DNA of 64,000 nucleotides, from assembly GCA_035284745.1 (NCBI GenBank), contig JAYKIL010000035.1:25940-89939 (forward strand), read 5' to 3'. Positions 25,250 to 34,445 of the stretch are shown here, piece after piece. The translations under genes were made by a program, and so were the position numbers. Position 1 is the first letter of the stretch. Each line of letters opens with the position of its first letter. Origin of the DNA: JAYKJB01 sp035284745 [NCBI: Candidatus Sericytochromatia bacterium] (GTDB lineage: Bacteria > Cyanobacteriota > Sericytochromatia > S15B-MN24). The notes below the pieces were generated by a model, which did no database searches, was not told the DNA's origin, and worked only from the letters and a program-made list of their open reading frames with translations.

Positions 25250-28200
25250 TCAAACGCTGACCCCTGGCGAAAACGATGTGACCCGATTGCGGCCGTGGCG
25301 TTTGCTGTGGTACAGGGCTTGGTCCGCGAGTTCCATTAAGTGCAGGCTGTTCGAGGCATCTTTGGGGCAAGAGGCTGTTCCGATGGATATTGTCACGTGT
25401 AACGGGCCGTGTTCTTCACTGGGGAGGGGAGTGACATCAATCGCGTGACGCAAACGTTCCGCAAAGATATTGGCGCCCTGTTCATCGGTCTCCGGCAATA
25501 GAACGAGCATTTCCTCCCCGCCATAGCGGCAAGGGATGTCGATGTCTTGTCGAACGTTGCTGCGAATAATTTTTGCCACGTGGGCGAGTACCTGGTCTCC
25601 CACCGCGTGCCCGTAGGTATCATTGAACTTTTTAAAATGGTCTATGTCCATCATTAACAATGAGAGGTCTCGCCCAGATTCCATCGCCCGCGCGAGTTCC
25701 TCACGCAGTCGTTGTTCGAAGTGGGAGCGAAAATAAAGCTTTGTGAGCCGATCAACAGTTGCCAGGTCGTATAACCTTGCATTCTCAAGCGCAACGGAGG
25801 CGTGGCTGGCGATGGCTCGCAGAATTTCAAGATCGCGTTCGCTAAATGTGTTCACCACGACTCGGCTGTCAACGTATAGAACGCCCAGTGGCCGTTTTTG
25901 AATGGACAGTGGAACCGCCATGACGGTTCGCAAATTGAGATCTTGGATACTTTTTTGATGACGAAAGACGTCGTCATCGTGAGCGTCCTCTACACACAGG
26001 GCTTCTCCCGTGTCCAAAACTCTCCGAAGGATGCTGCGGCTGACCGATTCACTGGCTGTTTTCGCATGGGCGGATGTCTCGCCGATCCGTGCTGCTTGAC
26101 CGCGTAAATCGCCGTTTTCGGAGACCAAAAATATGATGCCACGTTCCGCCTGCGTGACTTCGAGGGAAAATTTAAGGACGAGGTCGAGAACTTCCTCCAT
26201 CACTAAGGTGGAGGTGATTGTGGAGCTCAGGGTGTACAGCATCTCGAGCCGCTGGGTTTTCGCGCGCCACTCGGCTTCAAGACGGGCCCGTCGTAAGGCG
26301 GCTAACAGCTGATCAGCCAGCAAGCGTAAGGCCTCAATATCCCACGGTGCGAGATTTTGGTGGTCGGATGTGTAACCTAAAGCAAAGAGCACGCCCCATC
26401 GTTCTTTGTCATCTCCGAGGGGCACAGCGAGGACAGCGCGCGGATCCTCATGGTCCAAAGTCAAAGATGGAACATAGGCCAGTTCTCCGGAGTGGGCCAC
26501 CGAAATGACCGTCTTCGCATAAAATGACCAGTCCTCTTCCGGCGCATTCTCGTGAGTGTTGAGGCTCGTACGACAACTGAGATGCGTGCCGTCCTTGATG
26601 AGAAGGTCCACCCTCGGCAATCGACACACTTCACTGAATAATTGGAGTCCTGACCTCAAAATCATCTCTTCGTCGGACGTGTTCTGAACCGATTGCGCGA
26701 ATTCTAACTGCTTTTGAAGGCGTTCGACGGTTCGTTGCAGTTCATCGAACCACCGGCCTCTTTGAATCACGTGACCTGCTCGTTGAGGAGCGCTCGCGGA
26801 CACGCCGTGGGTCGTTTCAGTGGTCAGTTCGATCGACGAAAAGGGAATTTCGGATGAGGGGTTCAAGGCACGTTCAGAAATGGCTCGGCGGTCTGGATTT
26901 TGAAGGTAATCGTTTTTTTGCTCAAATGTTAAACCCGCCAACAGCGGTTTTTGCCAATCGTAGGCATCCCGCAGCCAACCCGCAGCCCGCGGGCTTGGAA
27001 AATGCAGCCGCGCACGTGCGAAGGCGCAGCGAGACTGCCACTCGGGTGCTGCGAGTTCGGTTGCAATTTCCTGGGCTTTGACCAAGTAGGCATCCGCCGT
27101 CAAGATATCGTCGTCTCGCTCGGCTTTTAGCCCTTGCTCAAAGGAAATCTTCAATTGTAGAATGCGGGCGCCACAACGCGTCGCCAAATCTGCCGCGCGG
27201 GCAAACCAGGTGTCAACCTCATCCCACTTGTCTGCCGCTTTCGCGATGTTGCCCATCAAAAGGCAGGCCTCGGCCTCCCAGTACTGTGCGCGTCGTGTCT
27301 CAGATCGGGCCAAGACGTCTCTGCACTGAAGCTCAGCCGTCGACCATTGCTTCCGATAGACCGCGAGACGCACGCCGACGAGTTGCAAAGGCAAGGCGAA
27401 ATCGTTGATTCCCAGACGCGCCTGAACACCCAATGCACTGAGTAGATCATCCTCGGCTGCATCGAGGCGTCCAAGGAAAATATGACATTCCATCCGCCCC
27501 ATCAGGCTGTACAGTTCACCGTAGCCGTCCTCTGCTTCCCGTTGGCTCTCGAGTGATGTTGCCAGTAGGTCTGTCGCGCGTTGCCAATGGCCGAGACCCA
27601 ACCACGCTCGGGCCTCAAAACTGGCGGCCATATCGCGAACAAATCGGCCCCCGCCTTCCAAGGATCGACTGGCTGCTTTCTGGGCATAGTCGAAAGCCTG
27701 TTGGTAGTAACCACGCTCAAGACTCACCATCGCAAGATTGGTCCAGGCGATATCTTCCTCGTGGAAGCCTAGGTCTTGACAGAGTCCTTGGTTCTTTAAA
27801 AATGCGTATTCGGCCTGCGCAAAGTCACCCAAGAGATACAAGGCGTTACCAAACAGCATATAGCTGTCATTGAGGCCCAATTTGTCGCCGATGCGAGTTT
27901 GTAATTCGATCGATTCTTTCAGCATTTGGACCCCTTCTTCGACTGCGAGCGGGTTGTCAGAGGGGGGATCCACCACATCCAAAAATCCTAAATTACCCAA
28001 AAAATCGCCCAAAAAGGATTCGTCCCGCAGGACTTGCGCTCTTGCCAGTGCCTCTTCATAAACGGCACGCGCCCGGGAAATATCGCCGAGTTGGTAGTTC
28101 AATCGCCCCAAGGCAGCCAGGCAACGCAGTTCTTCCCGTCCCTCAAGCAAGGTTCGGGCCTTTGGCAAAATTTCGCGCAACCGCTCTCGCGCTTCCAGGG

Positions 28201-30553
28201 GGCGCCCTTGGCTCTGAAGGATGAGTCCCTGGCCGATGCCGGACCTGATGGTCGCCCATTCGTATTCATCTCCTTCAAGGGCAAGGAGGGCTCTGTCGTA
28301 GTGCTGGTAGGCTTCGTTAAGTTCGCCCGCCACCCGCTTGCTGTCCCCCAAAAGCATTTCAAAAATGGATTTCCATGGGGCCACCGAGCCAATCTCTAGG
28401 CCCAAGCCCTCGGATATTTGCTCGGCCATCTTTAAGCCTTGCTCGCTTGTTTTCCGGGCCGCCTCAGTGTCGTGAAGTGAGGCCAGGTACTGGCTTGCGG
28501 CACAACTGTATGGAACGGCTCGCGAGGGCATTGCGGCGGCATAATAGTGCGCTGCCAGTTGAACAAAGGCCTCTCCTTGTGAGCTCTCCCACGTGGGAGT
28601 TCCCGTGCCTTGGTGGGGACCTGTGGAAAGAGCCAGCGACCAAATCTCGGGGCGACAAGCCTCGATGGCTGTGGCAGCCCGTCGATTGAGCGCCCGCTGC
28701 TCGTCCGAAGACAATTGCTCGAGCAGGGCATATCCGAGGTGTTTTTGTTCCAGTACATAGCCATTCTCGTGTAAATCTACGAGACGCTGTTGTTCAAGGG
28801 ACTGCAAGGCGATGAAAAAATGCTCATCAGCGATATCGCTACTGGCTAGGCGCAACTGGGTCAATGGTACGGGTGTTTGCCATACGGCAAGAACCTCAAG
28901 GACCGTGCGCTCTACCCGGTCTAACGCAGCCAAACGGGTCAAGACGATAGAATCCTCAGTCACCCGCAAGCGTTCTTTTGGGATTTCCGCCAGATGCCAT
29001 TTTCCCTCACGGTGCGTGATGACTCCTGTAGAGACCCAATAGGACAGGAGACTTTCTATGGCTTGCGGGGACCCTCCGGTCAGTTCCATCACCTGCTGAG
29101 TGAACGGTTTAGGAACCTGGCCGACGCTAAACATCGCTGAGATGATTCGGTTCGCCTCGCGCGTTCTCAAGGGAGGCAGGATATGCGATACCATTTTTGC
29201 GGCCCACGGCCGTTCGACGGCAAAGCTCCCGGCCAATACCAGCAGCAATCGGGTCCCCAAAAAATTCCGCTGGAGCGCTTCTACGACTTCTTGAGCCAGG
29301 GGATGCGCCAGATGCCAGTCATCAATCATCAAAACCAGTCCGTTGGGTCCCTCAAGAGCCAACAGGAGGTCCACTAATGCAGTTTGTAAACGAATTTTGG
29401 CCTGCCGTGGCTCCAATGGGACAATTTTTTCGTCGGGCAGTAGATCCGGGACGAGGGTTCGCAGGCTGGGCGCGTGTTGTTTTAGCAGCTCGGGGTCGCG
29501 CTGGCACAACTCATCCCAAGCTTGCCGAATGATATCAACCAGCGGTTGGTAGGGGGCTGGGCCTTCGCCAACTGTGGTCTTCACGACCCGGACGCCTGCA
29601 AGTTGTGTGCGCACGGCCATCTCTGACAGGAGGCGACTTTTTCCACTTCCCACCGGCCCTGCGATACCGTGAATGTTACCTTTTCCGCTTTCAATGAGTT
29701 CTTGGACGGAGGCGCTGTATTTTTCTATTTCAGCCTCACGCCCGATGAATGGGGGGCACAATAAAACAGGGGGATCCGGTTCGCAATGTTCGCCCAACCC
29801 CTCCAGGAGATCAGCGGCCGATTGCAGGCGGCGCGCAGGGTCTTTGGCCAGCAGCTTCACGACCAGGCGATCCCAAAAACCCTTGGCCGCCCGATTGAAC
29901 TGCGACGGCGGGCTGGGGATTTCAGAGAGGTGGGCCCGCATCAGGGCGTGAGAAGAACCCTGTTCAAAGGGAAGCCGTCCCGTTAATGCCTGGAAAATTA
30001 AGATGCCTACGGAGTATAGGTCTGCCCGCTGGTCGATACGAGCTTGCTGAATGACCTCGGGCGCCATATATGCCAGGGTGCCCTGTGCTTGAGCCGGATG
30101 TCCCGCGGTCAGCATTAAACCGAAATCGAACAGTTTGTAGTCGCCGTTCTCATCTCGCCGGATGTTGTCTGGCTTTACATCACAATGGACCAGTCCTTGC
30201 AGGTGAATGCTGCGCAAAGCACTGCCCACTTGTTTGAGCATTCGAACCAATTCGTCGAGGGGCAAAGGCAAAAGCTCGGTCAGGTTCTGCCCTTGCACCA
30301 GTTCCATCGCATAAAAGGGAACCCCGTCTTCATCGGTTCCGAAATCGTAGACGTTGAGCAGATTTGGATGAGACAGACGAGTCATCCACCAGTACTCCTG
30401 GCGGAAGGCATTCTGTTGGGCTTCGTTGGCAAAGGAGCGTTTGACCGCGACTTCGATTTGGCCCACCCGGTCCCACGCGCGCCAAACAGAGCCCATGCCG
30501 CCGGCCCCGAGGAGTTCGCGCAGTTCATAGCGAGTGGCGAGGTGAGTTCCCAT
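25250..30553 (-). CDS. Ser/Thr kinase-ATPase-TPR-GAF-GAF-GGDEF signalling protein
   Basis: 1767 residues. Kinase domain 1-255: GAGGMG (16-21), Lys38, HCDVKPDN with catalytic Asp125, DFG 143-145, APE 164-166; the usual Arg of HRD is Cys124. AAA/STAND-like ATPase from about 265: Walker A GPVGSGKS with Lys305, then LVLMIDDWH as Walker B. A long helical TPR-like region (about 620-1240) follows, then two GAF domains (about 1280-1415 and 1430-1590) and a GGDEF domain with GGEEM at 1678-1682. The RxxD inhibitory site is absent (QDID instead). No membrane segment is seen, so it is cytoplasmic. It could couple a sensed signal to phosphorylation and c-di-GMP synthesis. The fused layout belongs to a known class of multidomain kinases; the target is unknown. 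Confidence 0.9.
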   Translation of the reverse strand: MGTHLATRYELRELLGAGGMGSVWRAWDRVGQIEVAVKRSFANEAQQNAFRQEYWWMTRLSHPNLLNVYDFGTDEDGVPFYAMELVQGQNLTELLPLPLDELVRMLKQVGSALRSIHLQGLVHCDVKPDNIRRDENGDYKLFDFGLMLTAGHPAQAQGTLAYMAPEVIQQARIDQRADLYSVGILIFQALTGRLPFEQGSSHALMRAHLSEIPSPPSQFNRAAKGFWDRLVVKLLAKDPARRLQSAADLLEGLGEHCEPDPPVLLCPPFIGREAEIEKYSASVQELIESGKGNIHGIAGPVGSGKSRLLSEMAVRTQLAGVRVVKTTVGEGPAPYQPLVDIIRQAWDELCQRDPELLKQHAPSLRTLVPDLLPDEKIVPLEPRQAKIRLQTALVDLLLALEGPNGLVLMIDDWHLAHPLAQEVVEALQRNFLGTRLLLVLAGSFAVERPWAAKMVSHILPPLRTREANRIISAMFSVGQVPKPFTQQVMELTGGSPQAIESLLSYWVSTGVITHREGKWHLAEIPKERLRVTEDSIVLTRLAALDRVERTVLEVLAVWQTPVPLTQLRLASSDIADEHFFIALQSLEQQRLVDLHENGYVLEQKHLGYALLEQLSSDEQRALNRRAATAIEACRPEIWSLALSTGPHQGTGTPTWESSQGEAFVQLAAHYYAAAMPSRAVPYSCAASQYLASLHDTEAARKTSEQGLKMAEQISEGLGLEIGSVAPWKSIFEMLLGDSKRVAGELNEAYQHYDRALLALEGDEYEWATIRSGIGQGLILQSQGRPLEARERLREILPKARTLLEGREELRCLAALGRLNYQLGDISRARAVYEEALARAQVLRDESFLGDFLGNLGFLDVVDPPSDNPLAVEEGVQMLKESIELQTRIGDKLGLNDSYMLFGNALYLLGDFAQAEYAFLKNQGLCQDLGFHEEDIAWTNLAMVSLERGYYQQAFDYAQKAASRSLEGGGRFVRDMAASFEARAWLGLGHWQRATDLLATSLESQREAEDGYGELYSLMGRMECHIFLGRLDAAEDDLLSALGVQARLGINDFALPLQLVGVRLAVYRKQWSTAELQCRDVLARSETRRAQYWEAEACLLMGNIAKAADKWDEVDTWFARAADLATRCGARILQLKISFEQGLKAERDDDILTADAYLVKAQEIATELAAPEWQSRCAFARARLHFPSPRAAGWLRDAYDWQKPLLAGLTFEQKNDYLQNPDRRAISERALNPSSEIPFSSIELTTETTHGVSASAPQRAGHVIQRGRWFDELQRTVERLQKQLEFAQSVQNTSDEEMILRSGLQLFSEVCRLPRVDLLIKDGTHLSCRTSLNTHENAPEEDWSFYAKTVISVAHSGELAYVPSLTLDHEDPRAVLAVPLGDDKERWGVLFALGYTSDHQNLAPWDIEALRLLADQLLAALRRARLEAEWRAKTQRLEMLYTLSSTITSTLVMEEVLDLVLKFSLEVTQAERGIIFLVSENGDLRGQAARIGETSAHAKTASESVSRSILRRVLDTGEALCVEDAHDDDVFRHQKSIQDLNLRTVMAVPLSIQKRPLGVLYVDSRVVVNTFSERDLEILRAIASHASVALENARLYDLATVDRLTKLYFRSHFEQRLREELARAMESGRDLSLLMMDIDHFKKFNDTYGHAVGDQVLAHVAKIIRSNVRQDIDIPCRYGGEEMLVLLPETDEQGANIFAERLRHAIDVTPLPSEEHGPLHVTISIGTASCPKDASNSLHLMELADQALYHSKRHGRNRVTSFSPGVSV

Positions 30554-30608
30554 GATGTGACCGTTTACCCGGATAAACGAAGGCTTTAGTCCCGGTTACA
30601 CGAGCGTC

Positions 30609-30630
30609 TTTGCCCTCGGCCAAGGGCAAA
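30609..30630 (-). promoter_or_regulatory. Hairpin in the leader of the kinase-GGDEF gene
   Basis: TTTGCCCT (30609-30616) and AGGGCAAA (30623-30630) form a perfect 8-bp stem with a 6-base loop, 56 bases before the kinase start. There is no T-run on either side, so it is not a clear terminator. It may be a leader structure or a protein site. It does not match a riboswitch consensus that I know. Confidence 0.35.
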
Positions 30631-30701
30631 CCCCAGGGACCGCCCCTTTCCTATGTACCCGAGAGGCGGATCCGGTATTCAAATCCCTTGTTCAGGCCAG
30701 G

Positions 30702-30980
30702 CTAGTTGAACCCACCGTCTAGACGTGTTTGAGCGCCTTCCCAATTTTCGGCAAAGTCTATAAAAGCGCTCCAGCCCCGCTGGGCCATCAGGTGTTGGAA
30801 TTTGCCTTCGATCTTTATCTGCTCATCGGCCGTAAAGGCCTTTGCGGGAAGAATGACCGCAATTCTTTTTCCAAGAAATTGAACGGGAATGTCCTCCATC
30901 TTGAGGCCTCTCCAGCGCAAATTAAACAGGCGCGTGAGCACATCGAGAACCTCAGCGCGATGAGAAGTAGAAGTTGGCAC
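30702..30980 (-). CDS. Small protein of unknown function, 92 residues
   Basis: GTG start with a perfect AGGAGG (30989-30994 on the plus strand) 8 bases upstream, which makes it a convincing gene. The product is soluble, with no signal peptide or membrane segment. The segment IPVQFLGKRIAVILPAKAF and the end WSAFIDFAENWEGA suggest an alpha/beta fold. It lies 44 bases after the SurA-N-like gene on the same strand and may close the tamB-tamA operon. I do not recognise a family. Confidence 0.72.
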   Translation of the reverse strand: MPTSTSHRAEVLDVLTRLFNLRWRGLKMEDIPVQFLGKRIAVILPAKAFTADEQIKIEGKFQHLMAQRGWSAFIDFAENWEGAQTRLDGGFN

Positions 30981-31024
30981 AGATTAAACCTCCTGGTATC
31001 AAGATTCTGAATGGCTGGGTTTGG

Positions 31025-31651
31025 CTAATAATCATCCACCATGAAACGCACATCTGCCCGGACGCGCAACTCTTCTTTGAATTCTCTTTCGCGTTGTGCA
31101 CGCACGACAGGCAGTAAATTTTGCCGAGCGGTTCGTTCTCGCTCGCTTTGGGTGGCCCCACGAATTTCGGGATGTTCCCGGAGATAGCGGGCGATCGCCT
31201 CGCGTGTGACAGGAACAAACTCTCCGAATCGGAACTGTAAGAACTGCCTGGCTAAACGGGCATCACGGAGAAAACGTTGGGTTTCTTTGTCTTGCCATAA
31301 TGCGAGAGGCGAGGTTGCATCGGGTTGACTTGCGTTTTTCTCCATCCCGTAGCGTCGAGCTTCGTGGGCCAACAGCCGTTCATCGATCAGGCGTGCCGTC
31401 ACCACAGCGATCGAATCGCGGGTGGCGAAAACATTTCGGTAGGCCAGAACCTCTGTGAGCATAATAGGCTCAAAACCAATGGCTGCCACGATCGCTTCAG
31501 CCGTTGTCGCGGGGAGGGCCCTGCCCTGTCCAGGGAAACCCAGTACCAATCCGAGGACGAGGAGCAGAGCGCGAGTGGCCTTGCCGATGAGTATCCAGCG
31601 TGGTTTTTCAGCGTGTGTAGACGCGTTAAAATGCGTGTCCAAGGCCCACAT
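31025..31651 (-). CDS. Exported SurA-N-like protein (no PPIase domain)
   Basis: 208 residues; ATG with GGGAGGG about 5 bases upstream. A membrane segment or signal (about 24-45, ALLLVLGLVLGFPGQGRA) is followed by AAIGFEPIMLTEVLAYRNVFA, then helices (VTARLIDERLLAHEARRYGM) and a charged helical end. This is the pattern of the SurA/PrsA N-terminal chaperone region (a hypothetical gene product with the xxVLTxxEV-like start). No parvulin domain is present. The gene overlaps the TamA-like gene by 26 bases, so a role in outer-membrane protein folding is a fair inference. Confidence 0.68.
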   Translation of the reverse strand: MWALDTHFNASTHAEKPRWILIGKATRALLLVLGLVLGFPGQGRALPATTAEAIVAAIGFEPIMLTEVLAYRNVFATRDSIAVVTARLIDERLLAHEARRYGMEKNASQPDATSPLALWQDKETQRFLRDARLARQFLQFRFGEFVPVTREAIARYLREHPEIRGATQSERERTARQNLLPVVRAQREREFKEELRVRADVRFMVDDY

Positions 31652-34445
31652 ACAATCCCTCCCAAGCCGGCCATTCTAAGAACGGCCATATTCTGACACC
31701 GTAATCGACCCTGAGGGGGCCTACTGGTGTGTGGTATCTGAGGCCACCCCCACTGGTGAGTCGGACGCCCTCTTGGAGAATTCCTGCCGCACTTCCCCAC
31801 ACGTTTCCCCCATCCACAAAAACGACCGCACCGAGATCGTTGAGGACAGGGATTCTTACCTCCGCGTGTGACACCACCATCAATCGGCCTCCCTCTGGCT
31901 GACCCGCTGGAAACACGTTGTTGAAATAACCTCGCAAGCTACTCGCGCCTCCGGTGACGAAGAGCAGGTCGGTGGGAAGTGACTGCTTGGCGTTTAACGT
32001 TTGGACCCAGCCTGCTTCAAGGCCGAGGGCCAATACAATCCGCCTGGGGAGGGGCAAATATCTCGCACCCGTGATGCGGGGCCGAACGTAGACGAGATTG
32101 CCCCCGAGCAGAGCCGATGAGTAATCAACATTCAAGTCAACCTTACTGCCCCAGCGGGGGTTCAACACGTCTGAACGAGAATCATGAGTCACCCCGGCCG
32201 TGAAAATGCTGTTGACCCGATCCGGAAGTTGGGCCGCCGATTCCACTTGCTCTGCGGTCAGGCCGGGATATGTTGTTCGTCCCCAGCTGTAACGAAGACT
32301 GCTAATCCACGTTTCGCCGAACGGCTTAGACAGTCCAATGGTCGGCCCGTAGGTTTGGTAAAGGGGTTCACCCTCCCTGCGGCGTTCACTCAGAAAGGTA
32401 AATCCTAATTCTCCGATGTTGTCGGAGCCGAAAAGGGCAGGGTCTCGAATCGAACCCGATAAGGTCGCCCTCGGAATGCTGAACAAACCTTCCACGCGCA
32501 AGGGCTTGCCGCTCCCTGCCAGATTGTTTTGCAAAAATTCGGCACTTAACTGCGCGCCTTGTAAGGAACCATAGCCTCCACCCAATCCAATCCAGCCTGT
32601 TTCCCGTTCGTGAACAATCACGACCAGATCGATGGGGTCGTTTGGGTCGGACGTCAGGGGGCGGGCGGGTTCAACCGATACACGGTCGAAAAAACCCAAT
32701 TGGTAAATTTGTTGCTGGGTGCGAAAGAGTTCTTCAGCGTCGTAGAAGTCTCCAGTATGCACGGTAATCTGACGCCTGATGACCTCATCTTGAGTCTTCA
32801 AATTGCCCCGCAATAGAATGCGACCGACTGTTTTTCGGGGCCCCCGAGTGACGTTAAAGCGGAGGAGTGCGTCTGTGCTGTGTATGCCCTCGATTTCAAC
32901 GGTTACTTTGGCGAGTGGGTACCCTAACCTCGCCATATACGCTTGAACGGACGCTATCCACTCCGATAGGGCCGCCGGATTGTACGGGTCACCGGGGTTG
33001 ATAGGAACAGACTGCAGTGCACCCGCTTGTTGGTAAGCGCTGATGCCTGGAAACTGGATACGGCCAATGCTGGTCTGGGGGCCTTCCTCGATGCGTATCT
33101 GCAGATCGACGTCCGACCTTCCCTCCGCGCTCCTGCGTGGGCCTTCGGTAATTTTTGCTTTCAAGAACCCGTTTCGGACGTACCATTCTCGCAACTGGGA
33201 CAGGTCTTCTTCCCAGGCCAGCGGATCAAACGAAGTTCCGCCTCGAAATGTTTGCGCTCCCCGCGTTTGGAGCACCGACTCTAATTTGCGCGTTGTGAAA
33301 CTGGCATTCCCGAGAAATTCGATGTGGTGGACCCGAACCCGCGCGCCGGCGGCAATGTGAAAACGTACTTTGTATTCGTCTTTGTCACTTTCCAAAGTCG
33401 CTTTCACCTCGGCATGAGGAAAACCCGCCCCTGCATACAGGTCTTTGATTCTGTTCACGCTGGTTTCAATTTCAAACGGACTGACGGATTGCCGCTCGTA
33501 GACGGTAATGGCCTTCGCCAATTCCCTCTCTGCCAGAAGTGTGTCTCCCTCCACTTCGACCAACGCTTTACGTCCTGGGTCTACCCGAATGATAAGGTCG
33601 ATCCAGGCCGGCCGACGGGCCATTATTTTGGCGTGTTGATTATCGGTGGTGCCGTCTGGAAGTGTGGCTTGCCATCTTACACGGGAGCCAACCATTCCTG
33701 TAGAGGCCAGGTGTGCTTCCAGTCGCCGGATGCCCGCAAGAATTGCGTCACGTGAGAGTGCGCAGCCGGCTTTCATCTCCAGTAAACTTAGCAGTGTCTT
33801 CTGGGTATTTTTCTCCACCCCTTCGAGTCGTATCCCGCGAACTGGAATAAATGGACCTTCGTCGATAAAAAAATTAAGTCTCATCTGGTCGAGACCCACC
33901 AGCTGTTGTGAAAACGACAGTCGCGCGTCAGGGTACCCAAGACGCGTGTATCTTTCCAGCAAAATTCGTTTCCAGGTGGTCGGCTGAGAGGGGTTGAACC
34001 GTTGCCCCCAACTCAGATTAAGCAGGCGCTCGAGCGCAGTGCTTTGCAACGCGCGTGCGCCAGAAAAATTCCAATCCGTCACAAAACGGGCACGCTGCAA
34101 TCGGAAATCCAGTTCGATGTTGTGTTCATCAGCCTGGTTTACGCGCAGTTGGATGGTTTCAAACCTGCCGGTTTGGTAGAGGCTGGCCATGCCCCTTCGA
34201 ATCATCGCAACGGAATAGTGAGTTCCGGGGGAGATGTTCAGAATCTCTCGCAGTTGACTGATTTTGAGCCCTGCCACCTCGCCAGAAAATCGAAGGGCTG
34301 AAATAGTTCGGTTCTCCAACGCTTCGATCGGCATCAGAGCGGGCATTTGAGCCCAGGCAGAAGGACCTTCGGCGAGGAATATGAATGCGGCGCACAGGGT
34401 GCGAACGAGTATTTGGCAACGGGTTTTGTGCAAAAAATTTGACAT
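31626..34445 (-). CDS. tamA: Omp85/TamA-like outer-membrane assembly protein with about seven POTRA units
   Basis: 939 residues. A signal peptide ends near SAWAQ (33). Seven POTRA-like units can be read from their starts: ISALRFSGE, VTDWNFSGAR, VRGIRLEG, ALVEVEGD, VHHIEFLGN, IGRIQFPG and VGRILLRGN (to about 620). The 16-strand barrel follows, with the L6 motif SLRGY and the final strand ending GLGHAF. Classical TamA has three POTRAs and BamA usually five. The gene begins with TAATG over the TamB stop, so it is coupled to tamB. Location and partner support TamA rather than BamA; the count of POTRAs is by eye. Confidence 0.88.
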   Translation of the reverse strand: MSNFLHKTRCQILVRTLCAAFIFLAEGPSAWAQMPALMPIEALENRTISALRFSGEVAGLKISQLREILNISPGTHYSVAMIRRGMASLYQTGRFETIQLRVNQADEHNIELDFRLQRARFVTDWNFSGARALQSTALERLLNLSWGQRFNPSQPTTWKRILLERYTRLGYPDARLSFSQQLVGLDQMRLNFFIDEGPFIPVRGIRLEGVEKNTQKTLLSLLEMKAGCALSRDAILAGIRRLEAHLASTGMVGSRVRWQATLPDGTTDNQHAKIMARRPAWIDLIIRVDPGRKALVEVEGDTLLAERELAKAITVYERQSVSPFEIETSVNRIKDLYAGAGFPHAEVKATLESDKDEYKVRFHIAAGARVRVHHIEFLGNASFTTRKLESVLQTRGAQTFRGGTSFDPLAWEEDLSQLREWYVRNGFLKAKITEGPRRSAEGRSDVDLQIRIEEGPQTSIGRIQFPGISAYQQAGALQSVPINPGDPYNPAALSEWIASVQAYMARLGYPLAKVTVEIEGIHSTDALLRFNVTRGPRKTVGRILLRGNLKTQDEVIRRQITVHTGDFYDAEELFRTQQQIYQLGFFDRVSVEPARPLTSDPNDPIDLVVIVHERETGWIGLGGGYGSLQGAQLSAEFLQNNLAGSGKPLRVEGLFSIPRATLSGSIRDPALFGSDNIGELGFTFLSERRREGEPLYQTYGPTIGLSKPFGETWISSLRYSWGRTTYPGLTAEQVESAAQLPDRVNSIFTAGVTHDSRSDVLNPRWGSKVDLNVDYSSALLGGNLVYVRPRITGARYLPLPRRIVLALGLEAGWVQTLNAKQSLPTDLLFVTGGASSLRGYFNNVFPAGQPEGGRLMVVSHAEVRIPVLNDLGAVVFVDGGNVWGSAAGILQEGVRLTSGGGLRYHTPVGPLRVDYGVRIWPFLEWPAWEGLYVGLGHAF

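Noticed and set aside
30554-30701. c-di-GMP (GEMM) riboswitch before the kinase-GGDEF gene
   Set aside because: A GGGCAAA-like piece is present but the conserved tail of the GEMM consensus is not; only a simple hairpin is supported.
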